In this document: in pieces, positions 45,050-55,256 of the stretch
Layout: each line of letters begins with the position of its first letter
Numbering within the stretch: the stretch's first letter is position 1
Assembly: GCA_000733355.1 (NCBI GenBank)
Contig: JNVV01000018.1
Coordinates: 534,967-598,966 of the forward strand
Direction of reading: 5' to 3'
Length of the DNA: 64,000 bases
Origin: Falciphora oryzae
Taxonomy: Eukaryota; Ascomycota; Sordariomycetes; Magnaporthales; Magnaporthaceae
Notes under the pieces: model-generated
What the model saw: only the letters and a program-made list of their open reading frames with translations
Told to the model about the DNA's origin: nothing
Databases searched by the model: none
Translations under genes and position numbers: made by a program

Positions 45050-46372
45050 AGTCATCCAATCGATTGGAGAGAAGAAGCATGGGCCTACCGGGGGACCCTA
45101 TCAAACAAATAGAGGCACCTCAACCTCATCCCCGGCTGGACAGTTCTTTCTTGCTCCAGCAAGCCGCGCCCCTTGGAGGCCTTGCTGGTGTCCCGTTCTT
45201 TGGATCATGATAAATACCTCCTTTCCTTGATGACTTTCTCTGGCCATTCTTTTTTTGTCATACCCCCTCTTTTGGTTTTTGGTTTTCCTCTATCTTTCGA
45301 ATCTTGACACTCATTCAAAACCTCTTTCGTTGTCCAAAGCCAACAGCCTCCCCCTCCTCAATTGTGTGTTCTCTTGACTACGATCGTTTGTGTGTGGGGT
45401 ATGTGTCTGCTTGTGTGGCGGATCTTTTCGTTCTTGTCCATACTTGTCCATCTACATTTTTTGAGCGATCTGCTAGATATAACCGTCTCCGTAGCAACCC
45501 ACACGAGGCAGCGTTTGGCCTCGGAGGGCCTTGTAACACCACATTTATCCGTGCCTTTCTCTTGTATCCTTGTGTATGCGTGATTATCAATGGTTGAAGT
45601 TTGCGTCCAAATTCGCGACCATGCAGCCGGGGGACATCCCTTTCCCCGTCGCACATGAACACACCCAGGCGCCTATTTTATATACCTTGGCGAGGTAGCC
45701 GTAGATGGCGCTTGGTGGCTTTTCTAAGAGAGGGGCGATACGTGAGGCCCTGCGGAGCGCTGTTTTAGACGATGCGCCGCCAATCCCAGTGTGTGTGCCC
45801 CACACCTCCTTTGCGGGATGGCCTCACCTAACATGAACCAGACGGTTGCCCGCATCACGCCTGGCGTCGTGGACAGCCGCAGCCCCCTGAACCGACACTA
45901 GGAAAACAAGCGCGAACGAAGTCTGGCGCGAGGAGCGATGCGGGATTCGCAAAGAAACGATCGAAAATGCTGCCGATTGCATTCGACAATAACTGCCGGG
46001 GCAGAACCGGATGCAGCTCGAACAAAGGCAGCAGGCCAGGCTTGATTCGGCAGCTCTGACTGGATTATTCTGCATGCGGAAACATGAGGTCAGCAGGCAG
46101 CAGCCACCCCAATGGCGGCAATGCCAGACAAAGAAGACATATAAAACACCAGGAGCAGGCGCTTAATCAGGAAAAGCTTACTCCTTAAACAATGCGCATC
46201 GACTGGCTGGTAGTCCACGAGAATGCCGGATCCGGGGCGCCAGCGACGGCAGTCCGCCACACAAAATGTGGTCGTCTTGCTCGGCCGAGGGGCGGGCGAC
46301 GAGCCCCTGCCGCCTCACCCGCAAGAGCAAGAACACACACCAACCCAGTCTCCGACAGAAACAGACATCACG
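45050..46372. other. Intergenic, about 1.3 kb
   Basis: No gene seen. A TATAAAA near 46140 precedes RCC1. Two upstream ATGs (46192 in another frame, 46223 in frame) lie between it and the chosen start. Confidence 0.55.
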
Positions 46373-48214
46373 ATGCCGATGATCAGAGCGACCAAGCGCA
46401 AGTCCGCGGCCGGCAGCGCTTCTAGAAGGAACAGCGCCGTGTCCGCGGCCGCCCCGGCTCCGGCCCGCATCCTGCCAGTTCGCGCCGCCAGGGCCGCAAG
46501 GGCTGCTGCTGCTGCTGCTCCCGCAGCGGTGACGCCTGCCAAGAAGAAGAAGAAAGCAAAGCCGGCCGCTGCCGCAGCTCCTCCCAAGAAGAGGGCGCCG
46601 CGGACCGCCGTCGCCGCAGCTCCGCCAATCAACGGCATCCCCTCGCAGCCCCTCGACGTGTACACGTTCGGCGGCGGCGGCAGCGGCGAGCTTGGGCTGG
46701 GGGCCGACGCGCCCCTCGCCGGCGACTCGGAGAGCGTGATCCGGCTCAAGCGGCCGCTGCTGAACCCCGTGCTTGCGGACATGGCGGCTGCTAACGCGGA
46801 CGACGCCGTGGTGCAGGTCTCCGTCGGCGGCATGCACTGCGCCGCCGTGACGGCGGTCGGGCGCGTCGTGACGTGGGGGGTTAACGACACGGGCGCTTTG
46901 GGCAGGGAGACGGGTGCCGGCGGTGGCGAGGAGGATGATGATAACGAGTTTGGGCTCAATAAGCTGGAGAGCACGCCGACTGTCATTCCGGATGACAGGT
47001 TCGGACCTGCGCCTGTGCCTAGGTTCGCTCAGGTTGCTGCTACCGATAGTGCCACCTTTGCGCTCACTGAGGACGGTAATGTCTGGGGATGGGGAACTTT
47101 CAGGGTAAGGAAGCCAGTCTAGATTCCACACGGTCACATAGGTATGCACAAAGACCAAAGCTAACCCCTTTTCCAGGACCAAAACGGCACCTTCGGCTTC
47201 CTCAAGTCCTCCCTCGTCGACAAGCCCAACCCCACAGACGATGACAAGATCCAGCTCACCCCCGTCCGCATCCCCGGCCTGCCCGCCAACAAAATAACCT
47301 CCATCTCCGCCGGCTCGGACCACGTGCTCGCCCTGACCTCGACCGGCGACCTGTACGCCTGGGGCGGGTCCGGCGCGCACAACGAGCTCGGCCGCCGCCT
47401 GGGCTCGGCGCGCGGCAACTCGCGCTACGAGTGCCTGACCCCGCAACACGTCGCGCTCCCCCGCACGCGGCGCGGCCGCCCCAAAGCCGCGGCCATCTTC
47501 GCGGGGCGGCACCACAGCTTCGTGCTGACGGAGGCGGGCAAGCTGCTCGCCTGGGGCGCAAACAACTACGCGCAGACGGGCATCGCGCCGTCCGAGGTGG
47601 AGCTGAAGCAGACGGGCGCCGAGCCGACGGTCGTCACGCCCACGCCGGTGCCGGGGCTTGACGGGGAGGGCGATGCTGCCACGGTCGTGCATGTGGCTGG
47701 CGGGAGTCACCATAGCGTCGCGTGCGCGAGGGATGGTAGTGTGCTGTTCTGGGGCAGGTGCGAGGACGGGCAGGCGGGGATGGACACGGCCGCGCTGCCG
47801 GGTGCGGATGTGGAGATGAGCGCTGCGGGCAATGTGAGGAGTGTTAGGGTGCCGACTGTTGTGCCTGGTGAGTCTTTGCTTTCATGCTTTTCTCTTCTTC
47901 CGCCCGTCTTTATCTTTGCCATCACATGCTTCGTTTGCCAGAGGACACGTCGGGTGCTAACACGACAAAACACAGGTATCACCGCGGTGCACGTCGCGGC
48001 AGGGTCAGACTGCACCTTCGCCGTCGCCGACGACGGCCACGTCCACGCTTGGGGTTACTCGGAGGGCTACCGCACCGGCCTGGGCACCGAGAACACGGCC
48101 GACCGGCCCAGGGAGATCGAGAGAGACGCCAACAAGGCCCTTTTGACCGCCAAGGTCTTCGAAACGGTCGAGCCCGGCGGGCAGTTCACCGTCATTACTG
48201 GGCCATCACCTTGA
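46373..48214 (+). CDS. RCC1-type Ran guanine nucleotide exchange factor
   Basis: Exons are 46373-47104, 47177-47867 and 47976-48214, giving 553 residues. The start was chosen because the basic N-terminus (R-A-T-K-R-K-S, then K-K-K-K-K-A-K-P) is typical; an in-frame ATG at 46223 would add 50 residues. About seven propeller repeats are visible by their W-G signatures: V-Y-T-F-G-G-G-G-S-G-E-L-G-L-G, V-V-T-W-G-V-N-D-T-G-A-L-G-R, V-W-G-W-G-T-F-R, L-Y-A-W-G-G-S-G-A-H-N-E-L-G, L-L-A-W-G-A-N-N-Y-A-Q-T-G, V-L-F-W-G-R-C-E-D-G-Q-A-G and V-H-A-W-G-Y-S. The H-N-E-L-G repeat and overall length fit the nuclear RanGEF (Pim1/Srm1 of yeasts) rather than a generic RCC1-repeat protein. Confidence 0.9.
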
Positions 48215-48564
48215 TGTGCTATTTTTCCTTCCTTTCCTGTTTACTCGCTTTACTTGTATGCTTATCATGTTGGTTTTGGGATTTCTTTCATTTACTTAGA
48301 TAGTTGGATACCTCTCCGTAACTCGATTGCTCTTTGTCACTTGTCACTTTAACCGTCGGCGCTTCCGGTGATCATCCATATCAGCACACCAAACGGTATT
48401 ATTTTCTGCCCAAGTGACGTGCTGGGGACCCTAGAGTATGTACAACAAGGAGACAGTCGTCCTCAAAGACCCTTTTTTTTCTAAACCACTTCTTCCCGAC
48501 CACGGTAGTGATCTATGAAATCCAACCCCCAAAACCCGGCGTTTGCTCTAGGGCCGCCTCCAAA
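48215..48564. other. Intergenic, convergent 3' region
   Basis: A T-rich 3' flank of RCC1 meets the 3' end of the next minus-strand gene. Nothing else seen. Confidence 0.6.
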
Positions 48565-48947
48565 TTAGTGGCACTGCGAGTTGAACTTGTCGATGTCGCC
48601 GTAGCAGCCCTTGTGGCAAAAGACGCCGGTCGATTTGAGCTCGACCCACTGCGCCGGGCCCGACGACATGCGGACGGTCTCGATGAGGGTGTTCCACTCC
48701 CTCCCCTCGCACGTGTCGGACCTCCCGCACACGGCCTTGGCGATGTCGCTCTGGGACCACTTGAAGTCTGCGAGGGGGGAGTCAGCAAAAAGAACCAAGC
48801 TCTGGGGGGCGGAGAGAAGAGCACACAACAAGGGGACAAAGGGGCACACGTACTGCGGCTGTTGACGAGGTTGTGCCCGCAGGAGAGGAGCCGCTCGGCC
48901 GACACGCAGGCGGCGGTAGCGAGGAGGGCGGCGGCGGAGGATTTCAT
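48565..48947 (-). CDS. Small secreted cysteine-rich protein (98 residues)
   Basis: Exons are 48947-48854 and 48767-48565 (intron 86 nt, GTACGT...CGCAG), giving 98 residues. A signal peptide (residues 1-17, M-K-S-S-A-A-A-L-L-A-T-A-A-C-V-S-A) is followed by a mature chain of about 80 residues. It carries six cysteines in L-S-C-G-H, V-C-G-R-S-D-T-C, F-C-H-K-G-C and Q-C-H, enough for three disulphides. A minus-strand TATAAG lies near 49133-49138, about 190 bp upstream. Size, secretion and Cys content are those of fungal effector-like or antimicrobial proteins; no named family recognised. Confidence 0.8.
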
Positions 48948-49938
48948 TTTGAGGTTTTGGTGGAGCGGAGGCTGCTTGAGGACTGTTGCAGGGCTGTAGG
49001 TGGGTTGGTCGAGGTGGTGGTGGTTGCGTGGAAGGTTTGTGAGTTTGCTGATTGTATGGAAGGCTTGTAGGCTTGCTGAGTGATGCTGGATGAAGATCTG
49101 GAACGACGGAAGGGAGGACACATCTGTGGCGTCTTATACCCGTAGACCTTGAAGAATCCGAGATGCCATCTTCAAAAGCTGCCCACGCAGCTGCCTACCT
49201 CGGCGTTGCTGCACAGGTGTTGAGTCGGCGAAGCCGATCTGTTGGCGCTGCTGGCGACGACAACATCGTCGTCGGGCTTGTCAGAGCTGCACGCGATGCA
49301 TGCGATCGGGGCTGGGACTGGGGACGTCTGCGAGGCCTATGCGACTTTCAGCACTCAAACATCACGACCGATTTCCCTACTACTGGCGAGAACCGAAGAC
49401 GCAGTGGAATCGGAACCACAAAGGCTGGACTAATGCGGAAATGCGTGCTGACGGCCGGCGGTTCGCGAAAGCAGAAGGCCAGCTGAAGGATGGGGCCCAA
49501 CATCGCCGACCACGTAAGCAGGGCATGTCCGACTGGATGGGGCCGACGCAGACCGCCTGCTTGGCATGATACCTTCAATATACACACGAAAAAAAAAAAA
49601 AAAAAAACATGGGAATGAAGAAGAAAAAAGGGGATGTTTTTGGTGGTGCAAACCACTCTGTCGACCTACCCGCCCCTCCAGCGCCAAGCATCGAGGCCAG
49701 CAGGTACTTCGACAGACGCCGAATCGCTCTGGGTCGCCCGCGGGTCATTAGCTGGAAGCCCTTGGCACTCACGTCTCCAAAGGCTGTGGCTAGCAGGTGT
49801 TCCACATGTAACGTTTTGTTTATTTTCTGAATTTTCTTGCTGTTCTACGCATCTGTCACGACGCTCTATTCCATCAGATAGACGTCGGCCTCGAGGGCAC
49901 GGGTGTTGATCTACGGCATGCATGATTAGTTCCACAGC
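48948..49938. other. Intergenic, about 1 kb
   Basis: It contains the minus-strand TATA-like box near 49133-49138 and a 19-nt A run at 49589-49607. No gene seen. Confidence 0.55.
49589..49607 (+). repeat. Poly(A) tract, 19 nt
   Basis: Flanked by ACACACG and CATGGG, identical to the flanks of the tract at 41865-41892. Confidence 0.95.
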
Positions 49939-51618
49939 TTAGGTACCCAGAACGTCCATAGGGGGAAACAAAAACGCTGGGGGACCCACGGTCTTGGGGC
50001 TGATGTTCTTGATGTCGGCAATGCCCGCCTGGGCAGCGTCGTGCGCAATCTCCGCCTTGAGGATCTGGATGGCCTTGGTGACGCCGGGAAGCTTGTAGCA
50101 GTTTGCGTACATGAAACTGTTCACCAGAGCAGAGATTTCATCATCTTGTCAGCATCGGATCCAGCAAAGTGGTGGTCATAACCCATATCGACGGGAGAAG
50201 AAGAAAAAAAAACACATACGGCCGGCCCAGCCCAACGGCCTTGACGCCCAGCGCGAGCAGCTTGAGGACGTCGCTGCCGTAGCGGACGCCGCTGTCGGCC
50301 AGAACCTCGACCTTGTCAAAGACCTCGGGCGCGTTGCGGCGGATCTCGTACGCGATCTCGAGCGGCGACGGCGAGTACTCGAGCTGCCGTCCGCCGTGGT
50401 TGGACAGGTAGATGGCCTTGACGCCCCGCTGGACCGCCTCGAGCGCGTCCTCGACCGTCGTGATGCCCTTGAGCACGATTGGCAGGCTCGTGTGCTTCTT
50501 CATCTCCTCGTAGATGTCCCACTGGTGACGGCAGCGTGCCGCATGTGTTAGCTATAGTTAAGGGGCGGGTGTGAACCGGGGGAGATGTGGGAAGCTTACG
50601 GTCAGAGCAGAGGTCACCGAGTTGCTGCAGGGGGAGCGGGAGTTTGGTTAGCTAGTTAGACCCAGGGGCTCGTTAAAGAAGTGGTTGCAGCAAAAAGGGC
50701 CACATACGCATTGGTCGTGTCGTATCGCGCAGCGCGGTGCCGGGTCGAGTCGGCGGGCGCATCGATGGTCCAGACGATGGCCTTCGCGCCAGCCGCCTCG
50801 GCGCGGCGGATCTGGTCCCAGGTCACGGACAGGTTGGCGTTGGTGTACATCTGCTGGAACGTGACCTGTGGTCCGTTCAGAGTGCCGTTGCGGTGCTTGG
50901 CCTCGCCGATCTGCTCGATAGACTTTGACGCGTACAGGGCCGCCTGGGGTAGGAGAGCTTGGGTCAGCTGGCTGAGATACTCCTTTCCACGCTCGTGATA
51001 GAAGTGAAACTGTTTCTTACGACGTAGAGGATGTTCTCGTTGGCCGAGGCGTCGACAAAGTTGAGCTCGGCCCGGTCAGGGTCTCCGTACGCGCCGCGCG
51101 CGGCGGGTGCGATGAAGAACGGGGCGCTGAAGTTGTAGCCGAGAATAGTTGTCCTATTAGGTCACATGCTTGTAAGCGACATGCTCGTTTTCGTGAACAT
51201 TCTACGTGGCTAGTAGACACCCACGGGAGCGTCTCGTTCACACGGGTAACATCGCTGAGTTGCCGGGGCCGGAACTTGGCCTTGCCCCAGATCTCGAGAT
51301 TGTTCCGGTAGCCTGTAGTGATCTGTTGTGTCAGCAAAGCCGGCCGGAACCATGTCGCTGGACTCAGACCGAAGACTCACTCCACTCGCCAGCGGCAGCG
51401 ACCCTGTAAAAGGCGTACTGCTGGTTGGTCAGGGACTGGCGCGCGGCCCACTCGAAGTCGGGAATGCCGCGCATGTCCTTGAGCAGCGGCTGGGTGCCCT
51501 TGGTGTAGTTCGTGCTGAAGAGGTAGTCCTCGAGGCCCGTGTCGGGCTCGTTGAGGAAGGGCCTCTCCGCCAGGACGGCGGCCGCCAGGGAGGCGAGCGC
51601 GGCGAGCGAGGTCTTCAT
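49939..51618 (-). CDS. Secreted FMN-dependent 2-hydroxyacid dehydrogenase/oxidase
   Basis: Seven exons: 51618-51381, 51312-51225, 51153-51021, 50943-50708, 50624-50600 (only 25 nt), 50521-50220 and 50116-49939; 399 residues with consistent phases throughout. A signal peptide (M-K-T-S-L-A-A-L-A-S-L-A-A-A-V-L-A) replaces the cytochrome b5 domain of lactate dehydrogenase relatives. The TIM-barrel flavoenzyme core has F-F-I-A-P-A-A-R-G, W-T-I-D-A-P, V-L-K-G-I, the catalytic S-N-H-G-G-R-Q-L-E, A-D-S-G-V-R-Y-G-S-D-V and G-L-G-R-P. Expected reaction: oxidation of an L-2-hydroxyacid with FMN, with O2 giving H2O2 if it is an oxidase. A minus-strand TATAAAA lies near 51802-51808. Upstream lies the CBM1 repeat-precursor gene. 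Confidence 0.9.
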
Positions 51619-53436
51619 TGTGACGGCGGTTGTTCTTGGCACCTCGGCAGCAGGGGTTCTCGGGGGCAGGAGACACCTAATACACGGAGCGGCCCGGCGG
51701 CGGTCCTAGCGAGCTGACGGCAGGAAAGGAGTGACTGCGGTAGCGCTGGATGACGGTAATCCTACATCACCGCGTCGTCCGCGCTCGCCGGGCCCCCGCG
51801 CTTTTATACCACCTTGGATATGGGGGAAAAAAATCTTGACGGGGATCCACCGGTCCATAGTCGATGCTCCGGCGCTGGCAAGTTCTGACACAAGTAATTT
51901 CAACGGTGACGACAGTCCTCGTCGATGGGGCTGCCGACCTTGTTTGGCGGCGGCGTCATGTCGCAATGCGAAATGCCGCTAGTTGCCCTGTCTCAACCAC
52001 CCCCTCGGTTGGGGTTACCCTGGAAAAGTGATCTCAATCAGAAGGTGGCATCCGACACGGGGCCGTTGTGGGGTTCGCCTCCTCGCGAGCGAGATCGAGA
52101 GTGCGAATCGGTCTTCTTCCCGTGGGTATGTGTTGGTGTGCAAGAGGGACTTTTGGGGGAAAGGAAATGACTGCTGCGATAAACTTAAGCGGATCCTGGT
52201 TTGCGTATAAAAGGCCCAGCGACGCTCCGGAATCGGCTCGGCGGATGGTCTTGTTGAAGCAGTTCGCGATATCGTGGTCGTCTCCATCAACGCGTGGAGT
52301 CCTGGCGGGTCATTCCGGCTGGCATTGCATCAGTCGCTCCCGGAGGCAACTGCCGAGGAACTTGCCCACCCAGGAGACAATATCTGACCACGTGCGCGCA
52401 ACAAGAGTTGAGCAGTTGGGGTGGTGGCCAGTGGACCAATGCGCCAACCAAAACCGTCAAATCTTCCTGGCTATGGCCGGACGGGCGGGTGGTGAGGGTG
52501 CTCCTTGGCGTTAGTCCGACCAATCAGTCACAAGGAAGGTTTACAGCACCGATACTGGGAGAGGGCCGAGACCGACTTGGGGGACGGCGCAGTCTCAGGT
52601 ACTCGAGAGCCCGACCTCAGCTCTTGATATAGCCTGATCTTCCAGTTCAGATAATCCAAAGCACTTGCATGGTTATCCTAGCCGGGAGCGGTTCTCGACA
52701 GGCTGTCATGACTACGAAATGGGTCAGGAAGAACGCCGTTTGGACCGTGAGGGTTGCATGTTTTAGCGACGGGTGTCATCGGGTCCTTGACCGAGCCAAT
52801 GACAACGAGACCTTTCCCTGCAGTCAATATAAATACAGACTCGAGTCCTGTTATTTGTCCCGCCCGGTTGGGTGCTTGTCACTTTGCCGGCTCGCTTGCG
52901 TCCTAGCCGGACCAGAAAACCGACGACAGCTTCTATTTTAATCCACCAGACGCGAGGAGGTTGCCCGTTATGGCTCGCCATGCAAAAATGCGCTTCCAAT
53001 CGCAATCCATCCTATTCCGCCTTGGTACGAGGCTGTGTACCTCGATCTGGGCATATCTGGGCCGATAAGCATCTGGGAACAGCCAGACGGTCGCTTGACG
53101 GTCGACGCGCTTTAATTTACTGGGCACCAATACGCATCGAGGTAGATATTGACCCGTAAAGTGCTGGGCCCATTCACAAAGCTGGACATAGAAGCCCAAG
53201 CACTTGGATATTGTCTTGCCTGCGACCGGATTCCGATCCGTCCTACCCTGCAATGCGCCAGCCCTGGCCTGGACTGGGATGCTAGATCGGTCCGCTCCCT
53301 GTACAACTGGCTATATCTAGATCTTTCTGCGCATCCTTTCCTCCTGAGTAGGCCTACTTGCTTCGTTCATCTTGTCCTCGCCGTCACCGGAGCCCTGAAA
53401 CAGTGATATCGAGATCCTTCTCAACAACGCGGCAGG
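51619..53436. other. Intergenic, divergent promoter region of about 1.8 kb
   Basis: It separates the FMN enzyme (minus) from the CBM1 repeat gene (plus). TATA-like sites are a minus-strand TATAAAA near 51802 and plus-strand TATAAAA near 52206 and TATAAAT near 52829. The plus-strand sites are 600-1,200 bp from the start, so a long leader or an unseen short transcript is possible. No coding gene was supported. Confidence 0.5.
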
Positions 53437-54985
53437 ATGCGCGCAACCTCGCATCTCCAGGCCTTGGCCGTGCTGGCCTCGGGGGTGTCAGCCCAGTGGC
53501 AGTCCACATGGGGACAGTGTGAGAAAGCCACCCCGTTCTCTCGCTAAGCTGCTAGGGCTTTCACCTAACTGACGGATATTTAGGTGGCGGTCAGGCCTAC
53601 ACTGGAATTGCTCGATGTCCCCCAGGCACGTTCTGTAACTATGGAAAGTAAGGACCCCGTCTGCCCTTGGAGCCACCTTGTGGAATTTCCCTGAAAAGAT
53701 AGAAGCGCTCCTGACCGGCCTCGAAAATCCAACCAGCCCCTGGTACTCTCAGTGCATACCCCCCGAGCAGCCGCAGCCGCAGCCGGGCGTGCCCGACTCG
53801 CCCATCATCACCGAGACGGTCACGACCATCTTCACCATCGTTCCCGGCCCGGACCCGGTCCTGGTCACGACCTTCTACAGCTTTCTTACGCCCGGCCCCA
53901 CGACGACCGCCAGGCAGAGCTACACCGTCATCGACGGTACCACCTGGATCATTGTCCCTGGCCACCGCAAGCGGACCCCCGCGACCGGGCAGCTGCTGGC
54001 GCGCGTCCCGGAGCCCACGGCCCCGGCGCACCTTTCTCCGGCGGCCGTTGCCGCGGAGGAGAAGAAGCGCGATGTGGATCGCGAGCCGGTCTACGATGCG
54101 CCGCTGGCCCCGGGGTTCGTCCGGGTTGTAGAGGCCGTCGAGAAGCGCGACGTCGACCGGCCGCCCGTGCCCGACTCTCCCCTTGCGGCTGGATTCGTTC
54201 GAACGGTGCCGGTCGCGAAGTCGGAAGTCGAGAGGCGGGACGTCGACCGCCCACCCGTGCCCGACGCGCCTCTCGCTCCCGGCTTCGCCAGGGCCGTGGA
54301 GGGTGGTGGCACGGCGGGCAAGAGTAAACGCGACGTCGATCGCGCACCGGTTTACGACGCGCCCCTCGCTCCCGGCTTCGTCCGGACCGCAGAGGTCGTT
54401 GAGAAGCGCGACGTTGACAGGCCGCCCGTGCCGGACTCTCCTCTTGCGGCGGGGTTTGTCCGAACGGCGCCGGCGGTGGCAGAGTTATCGGTTGAGAGGC
54501 GTGACGTCGGCCGCCCGCCCGTTTACGACGCACCGCTCGCGGCAGGGTTCGTCCGGGCGGCCCCTGATGTCGTCGAGAAGCGCGACGTGGACCGGCCGGC
54601 TGTGTACGACTCGCCCCTCGCGACTGACTTTGTCCGCACCGCACCCACGACAGTTAAAAAGCGTGATGTGGACCGTCCAGCCGTGTACGACTCTCCCCTC
54701 GAGGCCGGCTTCGTCCGCAAAGCGCCCAGCAAGGCGGAGGTCGGGAAGCGCGACGTGGACCGGCCGGCCGTCTACGACTCGCCACTGGATGCAAGCTTCG
54801 TCCGGACTGCTGCCCCGCTGATCGAGAAGCGCGACGTCGACCGCCCTCCTGTCTACGATGCTCCCCTTGCTGCGGGCTTTGTCCGGGAGGCGAAGCCGGG
54901 GAAGCGCGATGTCGACCGTCCGCCGGTTTACGACGCTCCCCTCGCGAGGGACTTTGAGCGGAAGGTGGGCCTGGTGCAGAGTTAA
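53437..54985 (+). CDS. Secreted CBM1 protein with eleven dibasic-bounded repeats (Kex2-processed repeat-protein candidate)
   Basis: Exons are 53437-53518, 53584-53647 and 53737-54985 (GTGAGA...TTTAG; GTAAGG...ACCAG), giving 464 residues. A signal peptide (1-19) is followed by a complete fungal cellulose-binding module, residues 20-55. It has Cys at 28, 39, 45 and 55 and the planar aromatic trio W25, W51, Y52. A Pro/Thr-rich linker follows with a dibasic K-R. From about residue 163 eleven units follow, each opened by KR (nine) or RR (two). The consensus is D-V-D-R-P-P-V-Y-D-A-P-L-A-A-G-F-V-R, then a variable 5-13 residue spacer often ending V-E before the next dibasic. Tyr is replaced by Pro in units 2, 3 and 5. 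Codons differ between units while residues stay fixed. This is the design of KEP precursors cut by Kex2 in the Golgi. Whether peptides are released, and what they do, is unknown. Confidence 0.85.
54064..54960 (+). repeat. Eleven-unit peptide-encoding tandem repeat
   Basis: Units of about 72-93 bp encode a KR/RR site, an 18-residue conserved core and a variable spacer. Synonymous differences are frequent (GAC/GAT, GTC/GTG/GTT, CGG/CGC/CGT/AGG), so the array is old and the peptide sequence, not the DNA, is kept. Confidence 0.9.
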
Positions 54986-55256
54986 TTGGCGTGTTGGAGT
55001 GTGTGCAGGCTGGTATTTCAGGGGCGGTGGAGGGCCAAATGGGGGATTTGGAAGGCTGCAGGCGTTGTTTTGCGAAGAAGCCTGTTGCGAGAAGACCTCG
55101 GATCTACTTGAATTCTTTGCCGACAGGGCATCTTTTGTAATAGGAGCTTCTTGATATCGTTGGTACTTGCTACAATTAGCCGCCCAAGGATGGGTGGGGC
55201 ACTCCCGATCTCCAGAAATACTCCTGAACCTCGACCCCAAGCAGGAACACTTCCCA

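Noticed and set aside
46178..47713. 511-residue minus-strand open frame
   Set aside because: Antisense of RCC1, spans its intron, no recognisable domain.
53437..54985. Dikaritin (ustiloxin/phomopsin-type) RiPP precursor
   Set aside because: The core Tyr is replaced by Pro in three units and no UstYa/DUF3328 gene with its H-x-x-H-C motif is in the window; only the KEP layout is supported.
53437..54985. Alpha-pheromone precursor
   Set aside because: Units lack the Trp-Cys-rich pheromone pattern of Sordariomycetes, and a CBM1 is not found in such precursors.
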